DNA of 54,122 nucleotides from contig NZ_WHOM01000062.1 of NCBI RefSeq assembly GCF_009739465.1, positions 168,832 to 222,953 of the forward strand, in the 5' to 3' direction. Of the stretch, positions 33,247-42,024 are shown one piece after another; the first letter of the stretch is position 1; every line of letters begins with the position of its first letter. The notes under the pieces were generated by a model. That model made no database searches, was not told the origin of the DNA, and was given only the letters and a program-made list of their open reading frames with translations. Both the position numbers and the translations under genes were made by a program. The stretch comes from Streptomyces apocyni (lineage in GTDB: Bacteria > Actinomycetota > Actinomycetes > Streptomycetales > Streptomycetaceae).

Positions 33247-34299
33247 ATGACCGCCACCACCGTCACCGTCACCCCGGCCGCCGCCCGCACCGCCACCGAC
33301 GACTACGCCACCCTGCGCACCACCGTGGGGGCTTACCGCGTCACCGCCCCACTGGTCCGGCTGACCGGTGACGACCGGCTGACCCACCTCGACCGCTTCC
33401 TCACGAAGTCCGCCGACTTCGTGGAGCCGGACACGGCCCGCGAAGTGCTGGCCCTGAACGCCGACGGCACCCCCTTCGCGATCCTGCTGCACTTCGAGAT
33501 CGGCGACGAGACGTGGCTGCTGCCGCGTACCAGCGTCACGGACAGCGAACTCGACACCTACCTCCGGCAGTTCGAGACCGCAGCCGGTGTCACCGTCGAG
33601 ATCTCCCCCGAGGGCTGGGGCGCCACCGCCTTCGAGGGCCCGCTCGCCTGGTCGGTCGCGGCGGGCCTCGTGGACTTCGACATCTCCGGCCTGCCCCTGC
33701 ACGCCGTCACCGAGGCCTCGCCAGGCGTCCCCGGCGCCACCGCCCACCTGGCCCGCGTCGGCACCACCGGCGAGTACGGCTACCTGCTGCTGTCCGAATG
33801 CCCCGGGACCGCGCACGAGATGCTGCTCGCGGCCGTTTCCGCGCAGGGCGGCGCCGAGGTCGGCGGGGCGGGACTGGCCCGGGTGCAGGCCGAGGCCGGG
33901 ATGGGTGTGTACGGCGCCGGATTCGGTGAACTGGCCGTCGGCGAGGCCGACCTGGCCTGGATGATCGACTGGAGCCGGATCGGCGAGTTCCACGGCTCCG
34001 ACGGTCTGACCGCGCCTACCGGGTCCGACGCCCGCCTGACCGCCCTCGTCGCCCCGGCCGGAAGCCGCTTCGCCGCCGGTACGCAGCTCACCGCGTCCGG
34101 TCAGCGGGTCGGAATCGTGCTGCACCAGGCACCTGCCGCCCGCCCGGACGAGGAGCTGGTCCTGGCGCTGCTCGACGCCCCGTTCTGGGTGCCAGGAGTG
34201 GAGCTGACGGCCACCGACGAGCCGGGGGACGCGCGTCCGCTGCGCACCGCGACCCTTCCCCGGGTCGTGGCCCGCTCCCTCACCACCAAGATCGCCTGA
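33247..34299 (+). CDS. GcvT-like tetrahydrofolate-binding aminomethyltransferase family protein
   Basis: The protein has 350 residues. The ATG is preceded by GGAA; the upstream gene ends 30 bp earlier. Folate-binding landmarks of the GcvT/YgfZ fold are present: 'RLTGDDRLTHLDRFLTKSAD', 'LARVGTTGEYGYLLL', 'GLARVQAEAGMGVYGAGF' and a C-terminal barrel with 'VVARSLTTKIA'. Genuine GcvT uses 'TGEDGxE' near here; this protein has 'TGEYGYL', so the classical glycine cleavage role is unlikely. In a cluster it may transfer a one-carbon unit or act on the diaminopropionate amine, which is speculative. Confidence 0.78.
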   Translation: MTATTVTVTPAAARTATDDYATLRTTVGAYRVTAPLVRLTGDDRLTHLDRFLTKSADFVEPDTAREVLALNADGTPFAILLHFEIGDETWLLPRTSVTDSELDTYLRQFETAAGVTVEISPEGWGATAFEGPLAWSVAAGLVDFDISGLPLHAVTEASPGVPGATAHLARVGTTGEYGYLLLSECPGTAHEMLLAAVSAQGGAEVGGAGLARVQAEAGMGVYGAGFGELAVGEADLAWMIDWSRIGEFHGSDGLTAPTGSDARLTALVAPAGSRFAAGTQLTASGQRVGIVLHQAPAARPDEELVLALLDAPFWVPGVELTATDEPGDARPLRTATLPRVVARSLTTKIA

Positions 34300-34311
34300 G
34301 GGCCGGCGGCC

Positions 34312-36690
34312 GTGACACCACCGAGCATCGCCGTGACCGGCCTCGGACTGATCACCGGAGCCGGTGACGACGTGGAGAAGGGCTGGTCGTCCATCGCGAC
34401 CGGCACCACCGGAATCCGCGCCAACACCCTCTTCGACACCTCCAGGCTGCTCACCGACTGGGCGGGCATGGTCACCGCCGAGCAGCCCGCCGACCTGGAC
34501 CGCTGTTATGCCCTCGCGGCCACCGCGGTACGCGAGGCCCTGCACGGCAGTGGCCTCGACCTCGACACCGTGGACCGCGATCGGGTGGCCGTCGTGGTGG
34601 GCTCCAGCCTCGGCGCCATGCCGACCCTGGAGGCCACCCACCGCACCTTCGTACGGGAGGGCAGGCTGGACGCCGAGCGGGCGGCGGCGTCCCAACTACC
34701 CTGTGTGGGCGACTACATCGCGGCCGAGTTCGATCTGAGGGGCCCCCGCGTGGTCCTCTCGAACGCTTGCGCGGCGAGCGCCGTGGCCCTCGGCTACGCC
34801 GCCGAGCTGCTGTGGAAGGGCGACGTCGACCATGTCGTGTGCGGCGGCGTCGACCCGCTGGCGGAGCTGTCCGCGTACGGGTTCAGCGCGCTCGGGGCCC
34901 TGGACGCCGAACCGTGCTCGCCGCTGTCCGCCTCCAGCGGCCTCACCCTCGGCGAGGGCGCCGGGTTCATGGTCCTGGAACCGGTGGGGCGGGCCGCCGC
35001 GCGCGGCGCCCGCGTCCTCGCCGAACTGGGTGGCTACGGCCTGTCCTGCGACGGCTACCACCAGACCGCGCCCGACCCCAGCGGCAAGGGCGCCTGCGCC
35101 GCCATGGCCCAGGCCCTCGACACGGCAGGCCTCACACCGGACGACGTGGACTACCTCAACCTGCACGGCACCGGCACCCCCGCCAACGACGCCTCCGAAC
35201 CGAAGGCGCTGAAGCTGCTGTTCGGCCAGGAGATCCCACCGGCCAGCTCCACCAAGTCGATCCTCGGCCACACCCTCGGCGCGGCCGGAGCGGTGGAGGC
35301 CGTGGTGAGCACCCTCGCCATCGACCGGGGCACTCTGCCGCCCACCATCAACACCCGCGGTGCCGCCTCGCCGTCCGGCCTGGACATCGTCCCGGACACC
35401 GGCCGCGAGGCGCGCCCCGACGTGGTGGTGTCGAACTCCTTCGCGTTCGGCGGCAACAACGCCTCCGTCGTCCTCAACCGGCCCGGCCGCACCGGAGCGC
35501 ACGCCCCGCGCCGCGAGGCCGTACAGGAGGTCGTCGTCACCGGGGTGGCGGGCCTGGCCGGGGCGGCGGGCGACACCGCGGCACTCGCCGCGGTCTTCGC
35601 CGAAGGCCGTCCCTGCTTCGAGACGTTCGAGTCGGTCGCGGGGATCGGGGACGTACCCGTCGGCCGGGTCGACATCAGGGCCGCCGCCCGCGGTACGAAC
35701 CCCAGCCGGGCCCGTCGCATGGACCCGCTGAGCCTGTTCGCCGCGTCCGCTGTCGGCGACCTGTACGCGCGGCACGGCAAGCCGTCGCGGGCCGAGGCCG
35801 AGTCGACCGGCATCGTCTTCGCCACCGGCTACGGGCCGGTGACCTCGGTCCTCCGGTTCCACGAAGGCGTGCTGCTGTCGGCTCCCGCCGAGGCCGAGGC
35901 GCAGGTCACCGGGCCCGATCCGGAGGCCACCAGGGCCAGGTCGGAGGCAACCGGCTCCCATCCGTCCGTGTTCGCCAACACCGTCGTCAACGCCGCCGCC
36001 GGTCACGTAGCGATGCTGCACCGCTACCGCGGCTACACCGCGACCCTCGCGAACGGCGGCACCAGCTCGGTGCTCGCGCTCCAGCTCGCCGCCCGGGTCA
36101 TCGCCCGCGGCGCCGCCGACCGGATCATGGTCGTGGTCGCCGACGAGTTCCCCGAACAGGCCCTCGCCACCCAGGCGGCACTGCCCGGCTACGCCCGGTC
36201 CGCGCACATCGTGCCCGGTGGGCGCACCGGCACCATCCTCAGCGAGGGTGCCGCGGCGATCCTGCTGGAAAGCCGGGCGGCAGCCCGGGCCCGCGGCGCC
36301 GACGTCCTGGCGCGGGTCCGCGGCTTCGGAGCCAGTGGCGAGGCGGTGGGCATCGGCCGCATCGGCCGGGACGGTGCCGCCTGGGGACGCGCGCTGCGTA
36401 CGGCGCTCACCGACGCGGACCTCGACCCGGCGCGGATCGCCACGGTCGTCTCGGCCGCGTCCGGCCATCCGCTGGTCGACCTGGCGCAGCGGGCGGCCCT
36501 GCGTCTGTCCGGCCTCGCGGACCGCCCCGTCCTCGCCCCGAAGGCGCTGCTGGGCGAGACCTACGGCAGCGCGGGCGCCCTCGGCCTGGTCGCCGCCCTC
36601 ACCGGCGCGGACACGCACGGCCCCGTACTGCTGTCCAGCTTCGCGTACGGCGGCAGCTACGCGGCGGCCGTCTTCGACACGGAGGTGTGA
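34312..36690 (+). CDS. Fused ketosynthase and chain-length-factor-like protein
   Basis: The protein has 792 residues, about twice a ketosynthase. Residues 1 to about 400 are an intact condensing enzyme: Cys153 in 'SNACAASAVAL', His285 in 'LHGTGTP', Lys315 and His320 in 'TKSILGHTLGAAG'. From about residue 410 a second thiolase fold begins ('EAVQEVVVTGVAG'), but its nucleophile position reads 'ANGGTSSVLAL' (Gly583/Thr584 instead of Cys) and its His pair is degenerate ('SGHPLVD', 'ALLGETYGSAG'). This matches a type II chain-length factor joined to the ketosynthase in one chain. It probably makes a reduced, polyene-like acyl chain with the cluster's reductase and dehydratase. Confidence 0.88.
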   Translation: MTPPSIAVTGLGLITGAGDDVEKGWSSIATGTTGIRANTLFDTSRLLTDWAGMVTAEQPADLDRCYALAATAVREALHGSGLDLDTVDRDRVAVVVGSSLGAMPTLEATHRTFVREGRLDAERAAASQLPCVGDYIAAEFDLRGPRVVLSNACAASAVALGYAAELLWKGDVDHVVCGGVDPLAELSAYGFSALGALDAEPCSPLSASSGLTLGEGAGFMVLEPVGRAAARGARVLAELGGYGLSCDGYHQTAPDPSGKGACAAMAQALDTAGLTPDDVDYLNLHGTGTPANDASEPKALKLLFGQEIPPASSTKSILGHTLGAAGAVEAVVSTLAIDRGTLPPTINTRGAASPSGLDIVPDTGREARPDVVVSNSFAFGGNNASVVLNRPGRTGAHAPRREAVQEVVVTGVAGLAGAAGDTAALAAVFAEGRPCFETFESVAGIGDVPVGRVDIRAAARGTNPSRARRMDPLSLFAASAVGDLYARHGKPSRAEAESTGIVFATGYGPVTSVLRFHEGVLLSAPAEAEAQVTGPDPEATRARSEATGSHPSVFANTVVNAAAGHVAMLHRYRGYTATLANGGTSSVLALQLAARVIARGAADRIMVVVADEFPEQALATQAALPGYARSAHIVPGGRTGTILSEGAAAILLESRAAARARGADVLARVRGFGASGEAVGIGRIGRDGAAWGRALRTALTDADLDPARIATVVSAASGHPLVDLAQRAALRLSGLADRPVLAPKALLGETYGSAGALGLVAALTGADTHGPVLLSSFAYGGSYAAAVFDTEV

Positions 36691-37385
36691 TGGGCGCCCT
36701 CACGGGACTGCTCCTCGCTCCGGGCCCGACCGGGTACACGCTGGCGCCCGACGGCCCCACGGCGCCGGGCGAGGCGGTGAACGTCCTGATCTCCCGGCAC
36801 CGTCGGCTGCCCCGCGACCGGATGGGACGGCGGCTCACCGCCTCGGGCCGCTCCCTGATCGCCCAGGCGCTCGCCACGATGTACGGGGTTCAGGTCGCTC
36901 CCGGCGCCCTGGAACGGGACGCGCACCACCGCTGGTCGGTGCCCGCCCTGGGCCTGGCCGCGTCGGTAACGCACTGCGGCGAGTTCAGCGCCGTGGCCTC
37001 CGCGCCCGTCGCCCGTGTGATCGGTGTGGACCTTCAGGACGAGCGCGACCGGCCGCACGCACTGCGCTGGCTCGGCGACCTGCTGGGACGTCAGGAACCA
37101 GCGACGATCCGGGACTTCACCGAGTGCGAGGCACTCATCAAGGCCTCGCACCTGACGAAGGACACCTTCGCCGGAATCCTGCTGCCCGCGTGGCGACCGG
37201 GCTGGCGCCCCACCGACACCAGCACCGGCACCAGCACCAGCACCAGCACCAGCACCAGATCCGACACCAGCACCTACCAGGTGCGCTCCCTCGCCCTGCG
37301 CGCCGAAGGAACCCCGCCGCTGCACCTCGCCCTCGCCTGTGACGCACCCGCCCCGGTGCGCTTCCACCACCTGGAGCAGGAATGA
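36690..37385 (+). CDS. 4'-phosphopantetheinyl transferase (Sfp type)
   Basis: The protein has 231 residues. The ATG overlaps the previous stop (TGATG). 'RVIGVDLQDERD' matches the Mg-binding GVDIE motif (D-L-Q for D-x-E), and 'FTECEALIKAS' matches the WxxKEAxxK helix. An in-frame Thr-Ser repeat (DNA about 37215-37259) interrupts the C-terminal part. It would convert the apo carrier proteins of this cluster to holo. No similar gene is elsewhere in the window. Confidence 0.85.
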   Translation: MGALTGLLLAPGPTGYTLAPDGPTAPGEAVNVLISRHRRLPRDRMGRRLTASGRSLIAQALATMYGVQVAPGALERDAHHRWSVPALGLAASVTHCGEFSAVASAPVARVIGVDLQDERDRPHALRWLGDLLGRQEPATIRDFTECEALIKASHLTKDTFAGILLPAWRPGWRPTDTSTGTSTSTSTSTRSDTSTYQVRSLALRAEGTPPLHLALACDAPAPVRFHHLEQE

Positions 37386-38530
37386 CACCCGCCGCAACCC
37401 GGCCGTACACCCGCCGCGTCTCCCCGGTCGAACGCGGCTACCTCAACGCCGCTGCCACCGGCACCCCCCAGCTCATCCAGATGGTGGTCGAGGGCGAGGG
37501 CACGCTCGACGCGGACGCACTGCGGCGGGCGGCGCGCGCGGCCACCCTGGCGAACCCCGGACTCGCGGTACGCCGCCGCGGTGCCCTGTGGCGTGCCGAG
37601 GAGAAGGCCCCCGCCGTCGTGGAACTGCCCGCCGATACCGCTCTGGACGCCCCGTTCCTCCACCGTGACCTGTCGGTGGTCACCGGCCCCGTCTGCGAAC
37701 TGGGCCTGATCCGCGGCAAGTCGACCACGCTGATCATCCGGGCCAGCCATATCGTCACCGACGGGCACGGCCTGCGTCAGTGGATCGCGGACCTCTTCAG
37801 GGCTCTGCGCGGCGATGACCTGGTCGGCTGCCCGGACACGGTGGACGTCGGTCACTTCCGCGCGGTGGCGGGCGCCGTCTCCCCGCCCCCCAGGGCCACC
37901 CGCTTCACCGGGCTGCCCGCGATCATCGGCCGGGGCCCCGCGAGCGAACGGCCCCTGTGGCTGCGCCGACGGATACCCGCGGCACCGTCCGGCGTCACGG
38001 CCCGCGCCGCCGCCGCGCTTTCCCGCCACCTCGCCACGGACACCGGCCGCCTGATCGTCCCGGTGGACCTGCGCCGCCACGACACGGCGGTGCGCTCCAC
38101 CGCCAACCTCACCTCCCAGCTGGTCATCGACCTGCGCCGCGACGACAGCTGGAAGCGCGTCCACGCCACGCTGGTCCGGGCTCTGCTGGCCAAGGCCGAG
38201 GTCGCCGCCCTCGACCGGGACTTCCTGCGCGACAACCCCTTCGCCAACAACCTCAGCGAGGCCAGAGAACTCGACGGCGACCGCTTCCCCTGTACGGCGA
38301 TCATCTCCGACCACGGCGAGGTGGACCCGCGGACCTGCTCGACGCCCGCCTTCCGGGCCACGTCCTTCGCCACCCTGCCGATGCTGGTCCCGTACGCCGA
38401 GATGTTCCTGAGCGCCTGCCGCTTCGGCGACACCACGGAACTGACCCTCTCCTGCCGCGACCGGCCCGGTGCCCGCGAAACGGCCGACTCCCTCCTGACC
38501 GACATCGCCGAGGCACTGCGGCCGCACTGA
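37382..38530 (+). CDS. Condensation-type acyltransferase (PapA/NRPS C-domain family)
   Basis: The protein has 382 residues. The catalytic motif H-x3-D-G appears as His123-Ile-Val-Thr-Asp127-Gly128. The C-terminal half has 'SDHGEVDP' and 'PYAEMFLSACRFG', consistent with the second lobe. It is a stand-alone single C domain, as in PapA-type O- or N-acyltransferases. It could join the carrier-bound acyl chain to the diaminopropionate-derived amine or release the product. It overlaps the transferase gene by 4 bp. A weak inverted repeat (38538-38543 with 38556-38561) follows. Confidence 0.82.
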   Translation: MTPAATRPYTRRVSPVERGYLNAAATGTPQLIQMVVEGEGTLDADALRRAARAATLANPGLAVRRRGALWRAEEKAPAVVELPADTALDAPFLHRDLSVVTGPVCELGLIRGKSTTLIIRASHIVTDGHGLRQWIADLFRALRGDDLVGCPDTVDVGHFRAVAGAVSPPPRATRFTGLPAIIGRGPASERPLWLRRRIPAAPSGVTARAAAALSRHLATDTGRLIVPVDLRRHDTAVRSTANLTSQLVIDLRRDDSWKRVHATLVRALLAKAEVAALDRDFLRDNPFANNLSEARELDGDRFPCTAIISDHGEVDPRTCSTPAFRATSFATLPMLVPYAEMFLSACRFGDTTELTLSCRDRPGARETADSLLTDIAEALRPH

Positions 38531-38618
38531 GCGGCATCGGGGAAGTTCCGGCATCTCCCCGAGCCCGCTTGGCGCCTGTCGTGAAAGTCCCGCCGCCCAA
38601 CCGAAGGACGACTCCCGC

Positions 38619-40103
38619 ATGTCCCTGCCCCAGAAGACCGAGCCCCCGGCCCAGGAGGACCCCACGCCGGCGGCGCCGGCCACCCGCACCGCCGCTCTCA
38701 CCATCGCCGTGTCCATCGGCGGAGCCTTCCTCGCTCAGCTGGACACCACCATCGTCAACGTCTCCCTGGCCGACACCTCCGCCCGCTTCGGCGCCCTCAC
38801 CCAGGTCCAGTGGGTCGTCACGGCCTACCTGTTGGCCCTGGTCGCCTTGATGCCGGCCGCGGGCTGGCTGGCCTCCCGCTTCGGCCCGCGCCGCACGTTC
38901 ATCGCCTCTCTCGCCGTGTTCACCGTCGGCTCGGCGGCCTGTGCCCTCAGCGGTACGCTCCCCGAACTCATCGCCGCCCGCGGCCTGTCCGGCGCGGCCG
39001 CTGGCGTACTCACCCCCGTCGCCACGATCCTGCTCACCAGCGGCATGCCGCGCGAACGCCTGGGCCAGGTACAGGCGCTGAACGGCAGCGTCATGCTGAT
39101 CAGCCCCCTGCTCGGCCCCACCGTCGGCGGACTCCTCGTCCACGCCTGGGGCTGGTGGGCCGTCTACGCCGTCAACATCCCGCTGTGCGCGCTGCTTCTG
39201 CTCGTCGCCGTCCGCCATGTCCGCGCGGACACCCCGGCCGGACCTGCCGGACCTGCCGGTGATCGCCCCCTCGACGTCCTGGGCCTGGTCACCGCCGCCG
39301 CCTGCACGGTCTGCGTCGTGCTCGCCGTGCACGCCTTCGCCGATACGGGCCTGTCCGCCCATCCCGCGTTCCTGGTACCGCTGATGCTGGCCGTGGTGAG
39401 CGGCGCGGTGTTCGTACGGCACCAGCTCCGCACCGCCGCCCCCCTGTCGGACCTGCGCCTGTTCACGCACCGCGTCTACCGCACGGCCGCGACCAACATC
39501 TTCTGCCTCGGCTTCGTCCTCTTCTCGCCAATGATGCTGATCCCGCTGTACTTCGAGTCGGCCCGCGGCGAAAGCGCCGTAGTCACCGGCCTGCTGATGT
39601 CAGCGGGTGGCACCGGCGTCGTCGTCGCGGGCCTCGCCTGCCGCCCGATCATGAAGAGGATCGGCGGCGGCACCACCATCGTCATCGGAATCGTTCTCAC
39701 CATGCTGGCGACCGTGCCGCTGACGATGCTGTCGTCCACCACACCGTACGCACTGCTCTGCACGGGACTCGCGGTCCGCGGCCTGGGTACGGGCCTGACC
39801 ATCGTGCCGGCCATGACCCGGGCCTTCGAGTCGATCGAGCCCCGCTCCATCCCGGACGCCTCGACGCAGCTCAACCTGATCCAGCGGATCGGCGGAACCT
39901 TCGCCCTCGCCGTGGTCACGGTCGTGCTCGACAGGGCCGCGCAGGCGCGCGACGGACTCGTACCGGCCGCGTTCGCCGACTCCTTCGACTGGCTGCTCGC
40001 CGTGTACGCGCTCACTCTCGTCCCGGCGGTCGCGCTGCTGCTCGCCGACCGCCGCGAACGGGCCGCACGCGCGGATCTCGGTAGCGGATCGGCGTCTCGG
40101 TAG
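38619..40103 (+). CDS. MFS drug exporter, DHA2 (14-TM) family
   Basis: The protein has 494 residues. Helix 1 ends with 'LDTTIVNVSLAD', the DHA2 hallmark. Motif C-like 'GSVMLISPLLGPTVGGLL' and about 14 hydrophobic helices follow. The cytoplasmic tail ends 'DLGSGSASR'. It would export the product in exchange for protons, beside the ABC exporter at the other end of the cluster. The ATG follows GAAGGA at 38602-38607. Confidence 0.92.
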   Translation: MSLPQKTEPPAQEDPTPAAPATRTAALTIAVSIGGAFLAQLDTTIVNVSLADTSARFGALTQVQWVVTAYLLALVALMPAAGWLASRFGPRRTFIASLAVFTVGSAACALSGTLPELIAARGLSGAAAGVLTPVATILLTSGMPRERLGQVQALNGSVMLISPLLGPTVGGLLVHAWGWWAVYAVNIPLCALLLLVAVRHVRADTPAGPAGPAGDRPLDVLGLVTAAACTVCVVLAVHAFADTGLSAHPAFLVPLMLAVVSGAVFVRHQLRTAAPLSDLRLFTHRVYRTAATNIFCLGFVLFSPMMLIPLYFESARGESAVVTGLLMSAGGTGVVVAGLACRPIMKRIGGGTTIVIGIVLTMLATVPLTMLSSTTPYALLCTGLAVRGLGTGLTIVPAMTRAFESIEPRSIPDASTQLNLIQRIGGTFALAVVTVVLDRAAQARDGLVPAAFADSFDWLLAVYALTLVPAVALLLADRRERAARADLGSGSASR

Positions 40104-40134
40104 CGGAGCTGCGACTCAGCAACGGAGCACCGGC

Positions 40135-40782
40135 TCAGTAACGGCGCTGCGGCCGCGCCCGGTTGACCGCGTCGAGCCGGGACGTGGCGCCGAGCTTGTC
40201 GAAGATGTTCCGCAGATGGCGCTTGACCGTACCCTCGGTGATCCCGAGGCGGCTGCCGATCTGCCGGTTGCTCAGTCCCTGCGCGACCTGCTCCATCAGC
40301 TCCCGCTCGCGGAGGGTGAGGGCGTCGGCGGCCTGGGGTTCCCGCTCCGGCCCGGAGCCGGTCGACGTACGGGGAAGGAACATGGTCGTACCGCCCGCCA
40401 TCGCGCTGCGGATCGCGGCGACGAGCACCTCCCGGTCGGCCTCCTTGTGCAGGTAGCCCACCGCTCCCGCGGACAGCAGCGAGTCGATGAGCTGGCGGTT
40501 GTCGTGCATCGTCAGCACGATGACCCGGGCATCGGGCGCCGCCTGGCGGACCCCGCGCAGATTGGCGAGCGGCCCCGGCCCCGGCATCTCCACGTCGAGC
40601 AGTACGACATCCGGCCGGTGCAGGCCCGCCATCCGCACCCCGCTTGGCCCGTCGTCGGCCTGGGCGACCACGGTCAGCCCGTCATACAGCTCCAGGAGCT
40701 CGCACAGCGCCTCGCGCAGCAGCCGGTGATCGTCCACGGCCAGCACCCGGATGTCGCCGCCCGCGTCCACTCCCGCACTCAT
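40135..40782 (-). CDS. NarL/LuxR-family response regulator
   Basis: The protein has 215 residues. The receiver domain (about 10-130) has the acidic pair Asp17/Asp18, phosphoacceptor Asp63 ('DVVLLDVEMPG'), Thr in 'VLTMHDN' and Lys in 'YLHKEAD'. The C-terminal LuxR helix-turn-helix has 'LTLRERELMEQVAQGLSNRQIGSRL'-type spacing and 'TEGTVKRHLRNIFDKLG'. It is the partner of the kinase encoded just upstream (its start overlaps that gene's stop by 4 bp). It is convergent with the MFS exporter and may regulate the cluster. Confidence 0.93.
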   Translation of the reverse strand: MSAGVDAGGDIRVLAVDDHRLLREALCELLELYDGLTVVAQADDGPSGVRMAGLHRPDVVLLDVEMPGPGPLANLRGVRQAAPDARVIVLTMHDNRQLIDSLLSAGAVGYLHKEADREVLVAAIRSAMAGGTTMFLPRTSTGSGPEREPQAADALTLRERELMEQVAQGLSNRQIGSRLGITEGTVKRHLRNIFDKLGATSRLDAVNRARPQRRY

Positions 40783-41861
40783 CGTCCGCCCGCCTCGGCC
40801 CCGTCGAGCGGGACCCGCACCTGGATCCGCGTACCTCGGCCGGGCTCGCTGATCAGCTCCAGGGTCCCGCCGAGGGCGGAGACCCGCTGCCGCATGGCGG
40901 TCAGGCCGCCGCCTCCCGCACCGTCGCGGTGGTGCGTCAGCCCGACCCCGTCATCGGCGACCGTGGCGTGCACAGCGTCGGGGAAAATGCTCACGACGAT
41001 GTCGATATGGCTCGCCCGCGCGTGTGTGAACGCGTTGCGCAGGCCTTCTCGTACGACGAGGAACAGCTCCTGGCGGGCCTGCTCGGGCAGCCACGACTCG
41101 TCGCCGTCGATACGGGAGCGGACCTCGGCGGGCCGGTCGGACGCCGCGGCGCTGTAGGCGTCGATCTCCTCCTTCAGGCCGTCGTGCAGTTCGTTGACGC
41201 GCAGCCCGCTGACCATGGAGCGGGTGAACGCGAACACGTCGAGCAGCGCCTGCCGCGCGTCCCCGAGCCGGTCCCGCGCCGATGCGACTCCGTTCGCCTG
41301 TTCCACGGCGTGGAGGTCGAGGCAGCGCAGCGCCAGGCTGATGCTGCTGCCGATGTGATCGTGCAGATCCCGGGCGATCTGGTGGCGGCGGGCGGTGCTG
41401 GCCTCCCCCACGTCGCGCAGGGTCGCCGACTCGTAGCCGATGGCGGCGGCGCTGACCCGCGTGAAGATCGCCTCGTGCAGCATCCGTACGGCGGTCAGGC
41501 ACTGCGGCAGCGCGACGTCGGAGGGAAGGCGCGCGGCGGCTTCGGTCATCGCCTCGACCGCCACGTCGAACAGCACACGGGCCGCGTGCACCGAGTCGAT
41601 CGGCGGGACCTTCTCGAAGGAGCGCTGCACGCCGAGCGCCATCGAGGCGAGTTCGGCCTCAGCCGCGACCTGCACCCGCGTGCCGTACAGGGTGTCGACG
41701 CACTCGCCGAGGATCTGCCGGGCCTGCTTCTCGCAGGAGACCCACAGCTCCGGGCGGAGCGCGAGCGGATTCCCGGCCTCCCGCAGGCCGTCGGCATAGC
41801 GGGTGAGAACGACTTCGACCAGACGGGACCGGTCGGTCGCCGAATCGGCGGAAAGTCCCAC
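40779..41861 (-). CDS. Cytoplasmic HisKA_3-type sensor histidine kinase
   Basis: The protein has 360 residues with no transmembrane segment. The phosphoacceptor is His167 in 'QIARDLHDHIGSSIS', and the ATPase domain has 'GLRNAFTHARASHIDI' (N box), 'VADDGVGLT' and 'GGGLTAMRQRVSALGG'. The N-terminal 150 residues are helical and of unknown ligand. The GTG at 41861 has GGGGAGAG 6 nt upstream, and this ribosome site lies inside a perfect hairpin (41868-41887). It phosphorylates the response regulator encoded by the overlapping gene. Confidence 0.92.
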   Translation of the reverse strand: MGLSADSATDRSRLVEVVLTRYADGLREAGNPLALRPELWVSCEKQARQILGECVDTLYGTRVQVAAEAELASMALGVQRSFEKVPPIDSVHAARVLFDVAVEAMTEAAARLPSDVALPQCLTAVRMLHEAIFTRVSAAAIGYESATLRDVGEASTARRHQIARDLHDHIGSSISLALRCLDLHAVEQANGVASARDRLGDARQALLDVFAFTRSMVSGLRVNELHDGLKEEIDAYSAAASDRPAEVRSRIDGDESWLPEQARQELFLVVREGLRNAFTHARASHIDIVVSIFPDAVHATVADDGVGLTHHRDGAGGGGLTAMRQRVSALGGTLELISEPGRGTRIQVRVPLDGAEAGGR

Positions 41862-41867
41862 AGCGCG

Positions 41868-41887
41868 CTCTCCCCACCTGGGGAGAG
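41868..41887 (-). promoter_or_regulatory. Inverted repeat covering the ribosome binding site of the sensor kinase
   Basis: CTCTCCCC-N4-GGGGAGAG is a perfect 8-bp inverted repeat. On the minus strand its second arm is the ribosome binding site of the gene starting at 41861. It may hide the site in the mRNA or act as a DNA operator. The rest of the 41888-42024 gap is relatively AT-rich (41936-41995) and carries no supported gene; it probably contains the promoter of the kinase/regulator pair. Confidence 0.5.
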
Positions 41888-42024
41888 GTCACGATCGGGT
41901 CGGCGTGATTCCCCACACTCACACACCCAGCGTGATCATAACAACGACCGTTAAATATGCCAATGAGAGCTAGCAAGGCAGGCAATAACAGACAACTGCG
42001 GTGAAAGAGGGTTCACCCCAGGGT

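Noticed and set aside
34696..37385. Long frames overlapping the fused ketosynthase in other frames and on the other strand
   Set aside because: They have no start signals or family motifs, and the ketosynthase frame is certain; only the phosphopantetheinyl transferase end (36690-37385) is real.
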